From the NCBI RefSeq assembly GCF_030272615.1, contig NW_026729162.1:102501-132500 (forward strand): a stretch of 30,000 nt of DNA, in the 5' to 3' direction. A program made the position numbers and the translations under genes. The notes under the pieces were generated by a model, which was not told the DNA's origin, did no database searches, and saw only the letters and a list, made by a program, of their open reading frames with translations. This document shows, one piece after another, positions 9,330 to 20,545 of this stretch; position 1 is the stretch's first letter, and each line of letters opens with the position of its first letter. The stretch is from Cryptomeria japonica (lineage: Eukaryota > Streptophyta > Pinopsida > Cupressales > Cupressaceae).

Positions 9330-10530
9330 CACACCAAGGTGGGTGTTGAGGTGCGTGCCGAGGTGGGTGGGTGCTAGGGTGCGCTCCATGGTGGGTGCCA
9401 GGGTGGGTGCGTGCTAGGGTGGATTCCAAAGAGGGTCATAGGGTGGGTGCCAAGGTGGGTTGGTGATATAGTGGGTTCAAAGGTGGGTACTAGGGTGGGT
9501 TCCAAGGTGGGTCACAAGTTGGGTGCCAGGATGCGTGGGTGTTAGGTTGGGTGCCAAGGTGGGCTCCTGCGTGGGTGGGTGCTAGGGTGGGTTTCAAGGT
9601 GGACGCGAGGGCGGGTGCCAAGGTGGGTAACAAGTTGGGTGTTAGGATGGGTGAGTGCTAGAGTGGGTGCCAAGGTGGGTGGGTGCTAAGGTGGATGCCA
9701 AGGTGGTTCACAGGGTGGGTGGGTTCTAGGGTGAGTTCCAAGGTGGGTCACAGGTTCAGTGCTAGGGTGGGTGTCAAGGCGGGTGTCGAGGTGCCTGGGT
9801 GCTAGGGTGTGGATGCCAATGTGGGTCATAGGGTGGGTACTAGGGTGGGCTGCAATGTGGGTGCCAAGGTGGGTAACATGCTCGGTGGGTTCTAAATTGG
9901 GTGCCAGGGTGGGTGTGCACCCACCTTGCCCGAGGTGGGTGCCAAGGTGCCAGTGTGGGTGGGTGCTAAGGTGGATGCCAAGGTGGGTGAGAAGGTGGGT
10001 GATAGGTTGAGTGGTAGGATGGGTGGGTGCCAAGATGGGTCACAGGGTGGGTGCAAGGGTGGGTAGGTGCTAGGGTTGGTGTCAGGGTGGGTGGGTGCTA
10101 GGTTGGGTTCCAAGGTGGGTGCGAGGGTGAGTGTCAAGGTGGGTCACAGGTTAGGTGCTAGGATGGGTGAGTGCTAGGGTGCAAAGGTGCCAGGGTGGGT
10201 GCTAGGATGGGTCGATGCTAGGGTGAGTGGCAAGGTGGGTCCACAAGTGTCAAGGTGGGTGCCGAGGTGGGTGCCAAGTCGGCGACTGCTATGGTGGATG
10301 CCAAGGTGGGTCACGGGGTGGGTGCCAAGTTGCTAGGTTGGGTTCCAAGGTGGGTGCCAACGTGGGTGCTAGGGTGCGTGGGTTAAAGGGTGTGTCACAA
10401 CGTGGGTGCCAGGATGGGTGCGCACCCACACTGGCCAAGACGGGTGCGGGTGCAAGGTTGGGTTCCAAGCCCGGTCACAGGCTGGGTGCTAGGATGGGTG
10501 GGTGCCAAGGTGGGCACCAGGGTGGGTGCA
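9330..10530 (+). repeat. G-rich minisatellite (GGTGGGTGCCAAGGTGGGT)
   Basis: The + strand is an irregular run of GGTGGGTGCCA, GTGCTAGGGT and GGTCACAGGGTGG words with 10-20 bp periodicity and strong G-over-C strand bias. Canonical G-quadruplex motifs occur, for example at 9823-9849. Short palindromic patches such as GGGTGCACCCACCCTGG near 10524-10540 interrupt it. Open frames on both strands rich in Gly/Trp/Val or Pro/Thr/His are low-complexity by-products. The right part of this minisatellite (10531-11040) is also present at 24840-25349. Confidence 0.92.
9823..9849 (+). other. Canonical G-quadruplex motif
   Basis: Five runs of three G at 9823, 9831, 9835, 9843 and 9847, separated by loops of 5, 1, 5 and 1 nt (TCATA, T, TACTA, T). 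This satisfies the standard G3+N1-7 pattern on the + strand. Confidence 0.8.
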
Positions 10531-10547
10531 CCCACCCTGGCCAAGGT

Positions 10548-10586
10548 GGGTCACGGGGTGGGTCCTAGGGTGGGTAACGGGGTGGG
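10548..10586 (+). other. Dense G-quadruplex motif at the duplication edge
   Basis: Eight G runs of 3-4 bases with loops of 1-5 nt (GGG TCAC GGGG T GGG TCCTA GGG T GGG TAAC GGGG T GGG). It is the strongest G4 candidate noticed and lies only 18 bp inside the duplicated block. Confidence 0.8.
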
Positions 10587-11040
10587 TACTAAGGTGCGTG
10601 CCAAGGTGGGTCATAGGGTGGGTGCCAAGGTGGGCACCAGGGTGGGTGTGCACCAACCCTAGCCAGGGTAGGTCACGGGGTGGTTGTCGGGGTGGGCGTC
10701 AAGGAGCCAAGGTGGGTGGCAAGTAGCCAAGTTGCGTGCCAAGGTGGGTGTCGGGGTGGGTGCCAAGGATCCAAGGTGGGTGCCAAGGAACCAAGGTGGG
10801 TGTCTGGGTGGGTGCCGAGGTGGGAGCCAGGGTGGGTCCCAAGGTGAGTGCAAAGGTGGGTGCCAGGGTCAAGGTGAGTGCCAATGTGGGTTCCAAGGTG
10901 CCAGGGTCAGGGTGAGTGCCAATGTGGGTTCAAAGGTGCTAAGTTGGGTGCGAGGTTGGGTGCGAGGGTGGGTGGGTGCCAAGGTGTGCTAGGTGGAAGC
11001 CCGGGTGGGTCGGCATCCCATGGGTGTCGAGTTGGGTGCC

Positions 11041-11400
11041 TGATGGGTGCTTCTTGTCAAGTTTTAGTCGTCGGGACTCATTTCGAGCCTTAGAGGTCGT
11101 TTCTTGTCCGGTTGCCCTGTCTTCGACCTGGGAACCCAATTTTGGTCCTCGGGTCCCATTTTTTTTTGTCTCGCATCCCACTTTTGGCCTGTGGCCTTTT
11201 CGGGGTCGATTCTCGTTTTGGGCATCAGAGCATGTTTCTTCTCCTAAAACCCAATATTTGTTTATTAAGTCTCGGAACACATTTTTGTTCTCGTGGACCC
11301 ATCATGGGTCTTGGAACGCATTTGTGGTCCTTGGGTCCCATTTTGCATCCCGAAACTTGTGTTTTGGTGCTTGATCCCTATTTTGGGTGCCCACCTTGCA
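11041..11400. other. Less repetitive spacer left of the 5S flank
   Basis: Base composition shifts to T-rich, with words such as GGTCCTCGGGTCCCATTTT (about 11133) and GGTCCTTGGGTCCCATTTT (about 11325), suggesting an old degenerate repeat of roughly 30-40 bp. No gene or promoter is recognised. An identical copy is at 25350-25709. Confidence 0.6.
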
Positions 11401-11752
11401 CCAAGTGCGCACCCGGGGCAAACCGAGCGCCTTGGTGCACCGGGGCAAGATCGAGCGTGCACCCGAGGCGCCCCGAACATGCACCAAGGTGCACTCGGCC
11501 CACATGTGAGCGCAGGTCGTTGCGCCCGAGGTGGTGTGTGGGCACCGCGTTGCAGACGGGACACTGCACGCACACGACGCCCCCTCCAGGTGCACGCACG
11601 TAGGCCGGGCCGGGTGCACACCCGACGCCCTAGCAAGGTGCGCGCACCCGGGCAGGGCTCACACTTGGCGAACGGGGCGCACTTCGCGAGGGAGGGTGTG
11701 CACCTCGACGGGGGTGGGTGGCCGGGGTGGATTCGCACGTGGGTCGCGGTTT
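11401..11752. other. GC- and CpG-rich 5' flank of 5S copy 1
   Basis: The flank is made of GTGCGCACCCGGGGCAAACC-, CCCGAGGCGCCCCGA- and GGTGCACACCC-type words, with little exact tandem order. No coding signal. The CCCGGGGCAAACC word is shared with the satellite at 12640 onward. Confidence 0.6.
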
Positions 11753-11754
11753 GC

Positions 11755-11782
11755 TAAGTACACACTGCGACAAGCTCATAAC
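11755..11782 (+). promoter_or_regulatory. 5S copy 1 upstream element
   Basis: TAAGTA lies at -28 to -23 relative to the 5S start and C is at -1, the positions known to matter for plant 5S transcription (TATA-like box near -28, C at -1). GC at -9/-8 is close to, but not exactly at, the usual -12 GC. Confidence 0.6.
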
Positions 11783-11902
11783 GGGTGCGATCATACCAGC
11801 GTTAGTGCACCGGATCCCATCAGAACTCCGCAGTTAAGCGCGCTTGGGCCGGAGTAGTACTGGGATGGGTGACCTCCCGGGAAGTCCCGGTGTTGCACCC
11901 TT
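11783..11902 (+). rRNA. 5S ribosomal RNA, copy 1
   Basis: The 120-nt gene starts GGGTGCGATCATACCAGC and ends GGTGTTGCACCC before a T run. It encodes the Pol III-transcribed 5S RNA of the large ribosomal subunit. The internal promoter is intact: A box near 11832-11846 (AGTTAAGCGCGCTTGG) and C box near 11862-11880 (GGGATGGGTGACCTCCCGG). Terminal helix GGGTGC/GCACCC pairs perfectly. Compared with the common angiosperm 5S, differences come as pairing-preserving changes (GGGCCGGAG with CCCGGTG; GGGA with TCCC), which argues for a functional gene. The sequence type resembles gymnosperm 5S. It is the only gene for more than 10 kb on either side. Confidence 0.97.
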
Positions 11903-11913
11903 TTTTAGTTTTT
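11901..11913 (+). terminator. Pol III terminator of 5S copy 1
   Basis: TTTTTT at 11901-11906 is followed by TTTTT at 11909-11913. A run of four or more T is the Pol III stop signal; the second run is a back-up. Confidence 0.88.
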
Positions 11914-12330
11914 CGCCGGGCGTCGCAATGCTATTTGAATAAACCTTTTGCCCGTTTGCGTTCTCGTCGGGGCCGGGCCGGGCCGGGGTGCGCTGCCCGC
12001 ACTACCGCGCGCGCGGGGGCGACACCGAGCGCGCACCCGAGGCGCCCCGAGCACACAGGCCACGGTGCAACCCGGGCGTTGTGCGCGCACCCCGGTGCGC
12101 CCGAGGTGCTGCGCGCGCACCCAGGTGAAATCGGTGTGCACCTCGGCCAGTGCGCGCTCGGTCGAGTCGCGCACGTTGGCCAAGGTGCACGGTGATGTTT
12201 CTTACTCTAAGGTTCCGCACCAGACGCCCGGGACAGGTGAGCGAAGCTGGGCGGGGCCGGGTGCGCGGCCGGGGCAGGTGCACGCAGCTGGAGAGAGCTT
12301 TGGAGCACACTTCGGAGCGCACCAATGATG
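11914..12330. other. GC-rich 3' flank of 5S copy 1
   Basis: Starts with an AT-richer stretch (CTATTTGAATAAACC near 11931), then GGGCCGGGCCGGGCCGGGG at about 11970-11988 and dense CGCGCGC words near 12001-12015. Very CpG-rich. No second 5S gene or 5S fragment is seen. The GGTGCGCACC-type satellite begins to its right. Confidence 0.65.
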
Positions 12331-13061
12331 CGCTCCATTCAAAAGTTTCCTGAAAAGGCAAAAAAAGTTGAGATTATAGAATTTCCCACTTGAGAGATTG
12401 TAAAAAAAAAAAATTTAAAATGAAGGAAACGCGGGTGCCAAGGTGTGCGCAGCCCAGCCAAGGTGTGCGCACCAAGGCGCCCACCCTGGCGAAGGTGCAC
12501 GCAAGGTGCGCACCCGAGGCAAACCGGACAATTAACCCAACTTTCGACTTCGCGCGCACCTTGGAGCGCACTTCGGAGCGCTCCTTGGTGCGCACCAATC
12601 TTGGGCACCTCGGAGTGCACCATGGCGCCCACCAAGGTGCGCACCCGGGGCAAACCGAGCTCCGACTTCGTGCGCACCTTGGAGCGCACGAAAGGTGCGC
12701 ACCATGGCGCCCACCAAGGTGCGCAGCCCAGCCAAGGCGTGCGCATCAAGGTGCGCACCCTGGCGAAGGTGCGCACCCGGGGCAAACCGAGCTCCGACTT
12801 CGTGCGCACCTTGGAGCGCACAAAAGGTGCGCAACCCAGCCAAGGTGTGCGCACCCCGGTCAAACCGAGCTCCGAATCGTGCGCACCAGAGGTGCACGCC
12901 ATCGTGCGCACCTTGGAGCACACTTCGGAGCCCTCCTTGGTGCGCGCCGATGTTGCGCACCTCGGAGCGCACCCGGGGAAAACAATGCAATTAACCCGAC
13001 TTTCGACTTCGTGGGCACCTCGGAGCGCTCTCGGGTTCGCACCTCGGAGCACACCGAGGTG
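12331..13061. repeat. GGTGCGCACC satellite, diverged leading section (copy A)
   Basis: Words such as TTGGTGCGCACC, CTTGGAGCGCAC and CCCGGGGCAAACCGAGCTCC recur with an irregular 60-150 bp period. An early, diverged form of the AT-rich module of the higher-order repeat lies at about 12350-12430 (GGCAAAAAAAG, then a run of 12 A). An identical segment is at 26640-27370. Long open frames here lack support as genes. Confidence 0.8.
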
Positions 13062-13491
13062 CGCACCTTTGATGCGCTGCCTTCACCAATTTCCAGAAAA
13101 GGCAAGAAAACATTGAGAAGGTGTGCGCACCGAGGTGCCCACCCTGGCGAAGGTGCACGCGAGGTGCGCACCCGGGGCAAACCGGGCTCCGACTTCGTGC
13201 ACGCCGCACCTTGGAGCACACTTCGGAGCGCTCCTTGGTGCGCACCAGGGCGCGCAACCCAGCCGAGGTGCCCACCCCGGCGAAGGTGCACGCGAGGTGC
13301 GCACCCGGGGCAAACCGGGCTCCGACTTCGTGCACGCCGCACCTTGGAGCACACATCGGGGCGCTCCCGGGTTCGCACCGGCGTTGCGCACCGTGGTGGG
13401 CACCTCGGAGCACACCAAGGTGGGCAGCGAGGTGCGCACCTTTGATGCGATGCCTTCACTAATTTCCATAAAAGGCAAAAAAAAAACGAGA
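13062..13491. repeat. Lead-in to the first higher-order array
   Basis: Contains a partial AT-rich module at 13070-13110 and two CCCGGGGCAAACCGGGCTCC subunits. The corresponding lead-in at 27371-28391 lacks 76 bp lying between two copies of CACCGAGGTG (13052 and 13128) and has gained about 667 bp of extra subunits. Confidence 0.8.
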
Positions 13492-15843
13492 TTTTAAAAT
13501 TTCCGTTTTGAAAGATAGTGAGAAAAAGGGAATGCTGGTGCCATCTTGAGCCCGCCCTGGTGCGCAGCCCAGCCAAGGTGTGCGCACCAAGGTGCCCACC
13601 CTGGCGAAGGTGCGCGCCCGGGCAATTAACCCAACTTCCAACTTCGCGCGCGCCAGGGTGGGAGCGCACCCAACAACCGGGCCTGGGAAGAGCCAATGCG
13701 AGAAACCCCACCAAACGCTCTGACAAAAAAAGAGGGGGCGCTCCAGTAACCCCGCTTCGGAGCGCACCCTGGGCAAACCCAGCCAAGGTGCCCACCCCGG
13801 CCAAGGTGCAGGCGAGGTGCGCACCCGGGGCAAACCGGGCTCCGACAACGTGCACGCCGCACCTTGGAGCACACTTCGTAGCGCTCCCGGGTGCGCACCT
13901 CAGAGCACACCAAGGTGGGCAGCGAGGTGCGCACCTTTGATGCGCTGCCTTCACTAATTTCCAGAAAAGGCAAAAAAAAAAGGAGATTTTAAAATTTCCG
14001 TTTTGAAAGATAGTGAAAAAAACGGAACGCGCGTGCCATCTTGAGCCCGCCCTGGTGCGCAGCCCAGGTAAGGTGCCCACCCTGGCAAAGGTGCGCACCC
14101 GGGCAATTAACCCTACTTCCGACTTCGTGCGCGCCAGGGTGGCAACCGGGCCTCGGAAGAGCCAATGCGAGAAACCCCACCAAACGCTCCGACAAAAAAA
14201 GAGGCGGCGCTCCAATAACCCCGCTTCGGAGCGCAGCCGGGGCAAACCCAGCCAAGGTGCCCACCCCGACGAAGGTGCACGCGAGGTGCGCACCCGGGGC
14301 AAACCGGGCTCCGACAACGTGCACGCAGCACCTTGGAGCACACTTCGAAGCACTCCCGGGTGCCCACCGGCGTTGCGCACCGTGGTGGGCAGCGAGGTGC
14401 GCACCTTTGATGCGCTGCCTTCACTAATTTCCAGAAAAAGGCAAAAAAAAATGAGATTTTAAAATTTCCGTTTTGAAAGATAGTGAAAAAAAAGGAACGC
14501 GGGTGCCATCTTGAGCCCGCCCTGGTGCGCAGCCCAGGCAAGGCATGCGCACCAAGGTGCCCACCCGAGGTGCACACCCGGGGCAAACCGGGCTCCGACT
14601 TCGTGCAGGCCGCACCTTGGAGCACACTTCGGAGCGCTCCTTGGTGCGCACCATGGTGCCCACCAGGGCGCGCAACCCAGCCAAGGTCTGCACACCAAGG
14701 TGCCCACCCCGGCGAAGGTGCACGCGAGGTGCGCACCCGGGGCAAACCGGGCTCCGACTTCGTGCACGCCATGGTGCCCACCGCGGCGAAGGTGCACGCG
14801 AGGTGCGCACCCGGGGCAAACCGGGCTCCGACTTCGTGCACGCCGCACCTTGGAGCACACTTCGGAGCGCTCCTTGGTGCGCACCATGGTGCCCACCAGG
14901 GCGCGCAACCCAGCCAAGGTGTGCGCACCAAGGTGCACGCGAGGTGCGCACCCGGGGCAAACCGGGGTCCGACTTCGTGCACGCCGCACCTTGGAGCACA
15001 CATCGGAGCGCTCCCAGGTTCGCACCAGCGTTGCGCACCTTTGATGCGCTGCCTTCACTAATTTCCAGAAAAGGCAAAAAAAAACGATATTTTAAAATTT
15101 CCGTTCTGAAAGATAGTGAAAAAAACGGAACGCGGGTGCCATCTTGAGCCCTTCCTGGTGCGCAGCCCAGGCAAGTTGTGCGCACCAAGGTGCCCACCCT
15201 GGCGGAGGTGCGCGCCCGGGGCAAACCGGGCTCCGACTTCGTGCACTGCATGGTGCCCACCAAGGCGCGCAACCCAGCCAAGGTGCCCACCGCAGCGAAG
15301 GTGCACGCGAGGTGCACACCCGGGGCAAACCGGGCTCCGACTTCGTGCACGCCGCACCTTGGAGCACACTTCAGAGCGCTCCTTGGTGCGCACCAGGGCG
15401 CGCAACCCAGCCGAGGTGCCCACCCCGGCGAAGGTGCACGCGAGGTGCGCACCCGGGGCAAACCGGGCTCCGACTTCGTGCACGCCATGGTGCCCACCGC
15501 GGCGAAGGTGCGCACCCGGGGCAAACCGGGCTCCGACTTCGTGCACGCCGCACCTTGGAGCACACTTCGGAGCGCTCCTTGGTGCGCACCATGGTGCCCA
15601 CCAGGCCGCGCAACCCAGCCAAGGTGTGCGCACCAAGGTGCACGCGAGGTGCGCACCCGGGGCAAACCGGGGTCCGACTTCGTGCACGCCGCACCTTGGA
15701 GCACACATCGGGGCGCTCCCGGGTTCGCACCGGCGTTGCGCACCGTGGTGGGCACCTCGGAGCACACCAAGGTGGGCAGCGAGGTGCGCACCTTTGATGC
15801 GATGCCTTCACTAATTTCCATAAAAGGCAAAAAAAAAACGAGA
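13492..15843. repeat. Higher-order repeat unit 1 (2352 bp)
   Basis: Four subunits, each opening with an AT-rich module (TTTTAAAATTTCCGTTTTGA), start at 13492, 13987, 14457 and 15090 (lengths 495, 470, 633, 754). Inside the subunits, CCCGGGGCAAACCGGGCTCC plus CTTGGAGCACACTTCGGAGC recur every 60-140 bp. Unit 1 differs from units 2-4 at a few bases, such as AGGTGTGCGC near 13577 and one extra C near 14071. No genes. Confidence 0.93.
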
Positions 15844-18194
15844 TTTTAAAATTTCCGTTTTGAAAGATAGTGAGAAAAAGGGAATGCTGGTGCCATCTTG
15901 AGCCCGCCCTGGTGCGCAGCCCAGCCAAGGTTTGCGCACCAAGGTGCCCACCCTGGCGAAGGTGCGCGCCCGGGCAATTAACCCAACTTCCAACTTCGCG
16001 CGCGCCAGGGTGGGAGCGCACCCAACAACCGGGCCTGGGAAGAGCCAATGCGAGAAACCCCACCAAACTCTCTGACAAAAAAAGAGGGGGCGCTCCAGTA
16101 ACCCCGCTTCGGAGCGCACCCTGGGCAAACCCAGCCAAGGTGCCCACCCCGGCCAAGGTGCAGGCGAGGTGCGCACCCGGGGCAAACCGGGCTCCGACAA
16201 CGTGCACGCCGCACCTTGGAGCACACTTCGTAGCGCTCCCGGGTGCGCACCTCAGAGCACACCAAGGTGGGCAGCGAGGTGCGCACCTTTGATGCGCTGC
16301 CTTCACTAATTTCCAGAAAAGGCAAAAAAAAAAGGAGATTTTAAAATTTCCGTTTTGAAAGATAGTGAAAAAAACGGAACGCGCGTGCCATCTTGAGCCC
16401 GCCCTGGTGCGCAGCCCAGGTAAGGTGCCACCCTGGCAAAGGTGCGCACCCGGGCAATTAACCCTACTTCCGACTTCGTGCGCGCCAGGGTGGCAACCGG
16501 GCCTCGGAAGAGCCAATGCGAGAAACCCCACCAAACGCTCCGACAAAAAAAGAGGCGGCGCTCCAATAACCCCGCTTCGGAGCGCAGCCGGGGCAAACCA
16601 AGCCAAGGTGCCCACCCCGACGAAGGTGCACGCGAGGTGCGCACCCGGGGCAAACCGGGCTCCGACAACGTGCACGCAACACCTTGGAGCACACTTCGAA
16701 GCACTCCCGGGTGCCCACCGGCGTTGCGCACCGTGGTGGGCAGCGAGGTGCGCACCTTTGATGCGCTGCCTTCACTAATTTCCAGAAAAAGGCAAAAAAA
16801 AATGAGATTTTAAAATTTCCGTTTTGAAAGATAGTGAAAAAAAAGGAACGCGGGTGCCATCTTGAGCCCGCCCTGGTGCGCAGCCCAGGCAAGGCATGCG
16901 CACCAAGGTGCCCACCCGAGGTGCACACCCGGGGCAAACCGGGCTCCGACTTCGTGCAGGCCGCACCTTGGAGCACACTTCGGAGCGCTCCTTGGTGCGC
17001 ACCATGGTGCCCACCAGGGCGCGCAACCCAGCCAAGGTCTGCACACCAAGGTGCCCACCCCGGCGAAGGTGCACGCGAGGTGCGCACCCGGGGCAAACCG
17101 GGCTCCGACTTCGTGCACGCCATGGTGCCCACCGCGGCGAAGGTGCACGCGAGGTGCGCACCCGGGGCAAACCGGGCTCCGACTTCGTGCACGCCGCACC
17201 TTGGAGCACACTTCGGAGCGCTCCTTGGTGCGCACCATGGTGCCCACCAGGGCGCGCAACCCAGCCAAGGTGTGCGCACCAAGGTGCACGCGAGGTGCGC
17301 ACCCGGGGCAAACCGGGGTCCGACTTCGTGCACGCCGCACCTTGGAGCACACATCGGAGCGCTCCCAGGTTCGCACCAGCGTTGCGCACCTTTGATGCGC
17401 TGCCTTCACTAATTTCCAGAAAAGGCAAAAAAAAACGATATTTTAAAATTTCCGTTCTGAAAGATAGTGAAAAAAACGGAACGCGGGTGCCATCTTGAGC
17501 CCTTCCTGGTGCGCAGCCCAGGCAAGTTGTGCGCACCAAGGTGCCCACCCTGGCGGAGGTGCGCGCCCGGGGCAAACCGGGCTCCGACTTCGTGCACTGC
17601 ATGGTGCCCACCAAGGCGCGCAACCCAGCCAAGGTGCCCACCGCAGCGAAGGTGCACGCGAGGTGCACACCCGGGGCAAACCGGGCTCCGACTTCGTGCA
17701 CGCCGCACCTTGGAGCACACTTCAGAGCGCTCCTTGGTGCGCACCAGGGCGCGCAACCCAGCCGAGGTGCCCACCCCGGCGAAGGTGCACGCGAGGTGCG
17801 CACCCGGGGCAAACCGGGCTCCGACTTCGTGCACGCCATGGTGCCCACCGCGGCGAAGGTGCGCACCCGGGGCAAACCGGGCTCCGACTTCGTGCACGCC
17901 GCACCTTGGAGCACACTTCGGAGCGCTCCTTGGTGCGCACCATGGTGCCCACCAGGCCGCGCAACCCAGCCAAGGTGTGCGCACCAAGGTGCACGCGAGG
18001 TGCGCACCCGGGGCAAACCGGGGTCCGACTTCGTGCACGCCGCACCTTGGAGCACACATCGGGGCGCTCCCGGGTTCGCACCGGCGTTGCGCACCGTGGT
18101 GGGCACCTCGGAGCACACCAAGGTGGGCAGCGAGGTGCGCACCTTTGATGCGATGCCTTCACTAATTTCCATAAAAGGCAAAAAAAAAACGAGA
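15844..18194. repeat. Higher-order repeat unit 2 (2351 bp)
   Basis: Same four-subunit structure, with modules at 15844, 16339, 16808 and 17441. Appears identical to units 3 and 4 everywhere I compared. Diagnostic bases are AGGTTTGCGC near 15929 and AAACTCTCTGAC near 16065. Confidence 0.93.
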
Positions 18195-20545
18195 TTTTAA
18201 AATTTCCGTTTTGAAAGATAGTGAGAAAAAGGGAATGCTGGTGCCATCTTGAGCCCGCCCTGGTGCGCAGCCCAGCCAAGGTTTGCGCACCAAGGTGCCC
18301 ACCCTGGCGAAGGTGCGCGCCCGGGCAATTAACCCAACTTCCAACTTCGCGCGCGCCAGGGTGGGAGCGCACCCAACAACCGGGCCTGGGAAGAGCCAAT
18401 GCGAGAAACCCCACCAAACTCTCTGACAAAAAAAGAGGGGGCGCTCCAGTAACCCCGCTTCGGAGCGCACCCTGGGCAAACCCAGCCAAGGTGCCCACCC
18501 CGGCCAAGGTGCAGGCGAGGTGCGCACCCGGGGCAAACCGGGCTCCGACAACGTGCACGCCGCACCTTGGAGCACACTTCGTAGCGCTCCCGGGTGCGCA
18601 CCTCAGAGCACACCAAGGTGGGCAGCGAGGTGCGCACCTTTGATGCGCTGCCTTCACTAATTTCCAGAAAAGGCAAAAAAAAAAGGAGATTTTAAAATTT
18701 CCGTTTTGAAAGATAGTGAAAAAAACGGAACGCGCGTGCCATCTTGAGCCCGCCCTGGTGCGCAGCCCAGGTAAGGTGCCACCCTGGCAAAGGTGCGCAC
18801 CCGGGCAATTAACCCTACTTCCGACTTCGTGCGCGCCAGGGTGGCAACCGGGCCTCGGAAGAGCCAATGCGAGAAACCCCACCAAACGCTCCGACAAAAA
18901 AAGAGGCGGCGCTCCAATAACCCCGCTTCGGAGCGCAGCCGGGGCAAACCAAGCCAAGGTGCCCACCCCGACGAAGGTGCACGCGAGGTGCGCACCCGGG
19001 GCAAACCGGGCTCCGACAACGTGCACGCAACACCTTGGAGCACACTTCGAAGCACTCCCGGGTGCCCACCGGCGTTGCGCACCGTGGTGGGCAGCGAGGT
19101 GCGCACCTTTGATGCGCTGCCTTCACTAATTTCCAGAAAAAGGCAAAAAAAAATGAGATTTTAAAATTTCCGTTTTGAAAGATAGTGAAAAAAAAGGAAC
19201 GCGGGTGCCATCTTGAGCCCGCCCTGGTGCGCAGCCCAGGCAAGGCATGCGCACCAAGGTGCCCACCCGAGGTGCACACCCGGGGCAAACCGGGCTCCGA
19301 CTTCGTGCAGGCCGCACCTTGGAGCACACTTCGGAGCGCTCCTTGGTGCGCACCATGGTGCCCACCAGGGCGCGCAACCCAGCCAAGGTCTGCACACCAA
19401 GGTGCCCACCCCGGCGAAGGTGCACGCGAGGTGCGCACCCGGGGCAAACCGGGCTCCGACTTCGTGCACGCCATGGTGCCCACCGCGGCGAAGGTGCACG
19501 CGAGGTGCGCACCCGGGGCAAACCGGGCTCCGACTTCGTGCACGCCGCACCTTGGAGCACACTTCGGAGCGCTCCTTGGTGCGCACCATGGTGCCCACCA
19601 GGGCGCGCAACCCAGCCAAGGTGTGCGCACCAAGGTGCACGCGAGGTGCGCACCCGGGGCAAACCGGGGTCCGACTTCGTGCACGCCGCACCTTGGAGCA
19701 CACATCGGAGCGCTCCCAGGTTCGCACCAGCGTTGCGCACCTTTGATGCGCTGCCTTCACTAATTTCCAGAAAAGGCAAAAAAAAACGATATTTTAAAAT
19801 TTCCGTTCTGAAAGATAGTGAAAAAAACGGAACGCGGGTGCCATCTTGAGCCCTTCCTGGTGCGCAGCCCAGGCAAGTTGTGCGCACCAAGGTGCCCACC
19901 CTGGCGGAGGTGCGCGCCCGGGGCAAACCGGGCTCCGACTTCGTGCACTGCATGGTGCCCACCAAGGCGCGCAACCCAGCCAAGGTGCCCACCGCAGCGA
20001 AGGTGCACGCGAGGTGCACACCCGGGGCAAACCGGGCTCCGACTTCGTGCACGCCGCACCTTGGAGCACACTTCAGAGCGCTCCTTGGTGCGCACCAGGG
20101 CGCGCAACCCAGCCGAGGTGCCCACCCCGGCGAAGGTGCACGCGAGGTGCGCACCCGGGGCAAACCGGGCTCCGACTTCGTGCACGCCATGGTGCCCACC
20201 GCGGCGAAGGTGCGCACCCGGGGCAAACCGGGCTCCGACTTCGTGCACGCCGCACCTTGGAGCACACTTCGGAGCGCTCCTTGGTGCGCACCATGGTGCC
20301 CACCAGGCCGCGCAACCCAGCCAAGGTGTGCGCACCAAGGTGCACGCGAGGTGCGCACCCGGGGCAAACCGGGGTCCGACTTCGTGCACGCCGCACCTTG
20401 GAGCACACATCGGGGCGCTCCCGGGTTCGCACCGGCGTTGCGCACCGTGGTGGGCACCTCGGAGCACACCAAGGTGGGCAGCGAGGTGCGCACCTTTGAT
20501 GCGATGCCTTCACTAATTTCCATAAAAGGCAAAAAAAAAACGAGA
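18195..20545. repeat. Higher-order repeat unit 3 (2351 bp)
   Basis: Exact 2351-bp offset from unit 2, with the same diagnostic bases and the same poly-A lengths in all four modules. Confidence 0.93.

Larger units (their letters stand above)
10531..13061. repeat. 5S-bearing segmental duplication, copy A
   Basis: This 2531-bp block recurs at 24840-27370 at a constant offset of 14309 bp. By eye I find one substitution (G10712 versus A25021). It contains the end of the G-rich minisatellite, a less repetitive spacer, the first 5S gene, a GC-rich flank and the start of the GGTGCGCACC satellite. The left break falls at CCCACCCTGG, which also occurs in the satellite DNA preceding copy B, consistent with recombination between short shared words. 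Confidence 0.95.

Noticed and set aside
9330-11040. CTAGGG and TAGGGTGGG words as telomere-like repeats
   Set aside because: There is no run of TTTAGGG or TTAGGG; the words are part of the irregular GGTGGGTGCC minisatellite.
13720-13772. GCGCTCC...GGAGCGC hairpin as a terminator or RNA gene
   Set aside because: A 7-bp stem of a palindromic word common throughout the satellite; expected by chance from the repeat vocabulary.
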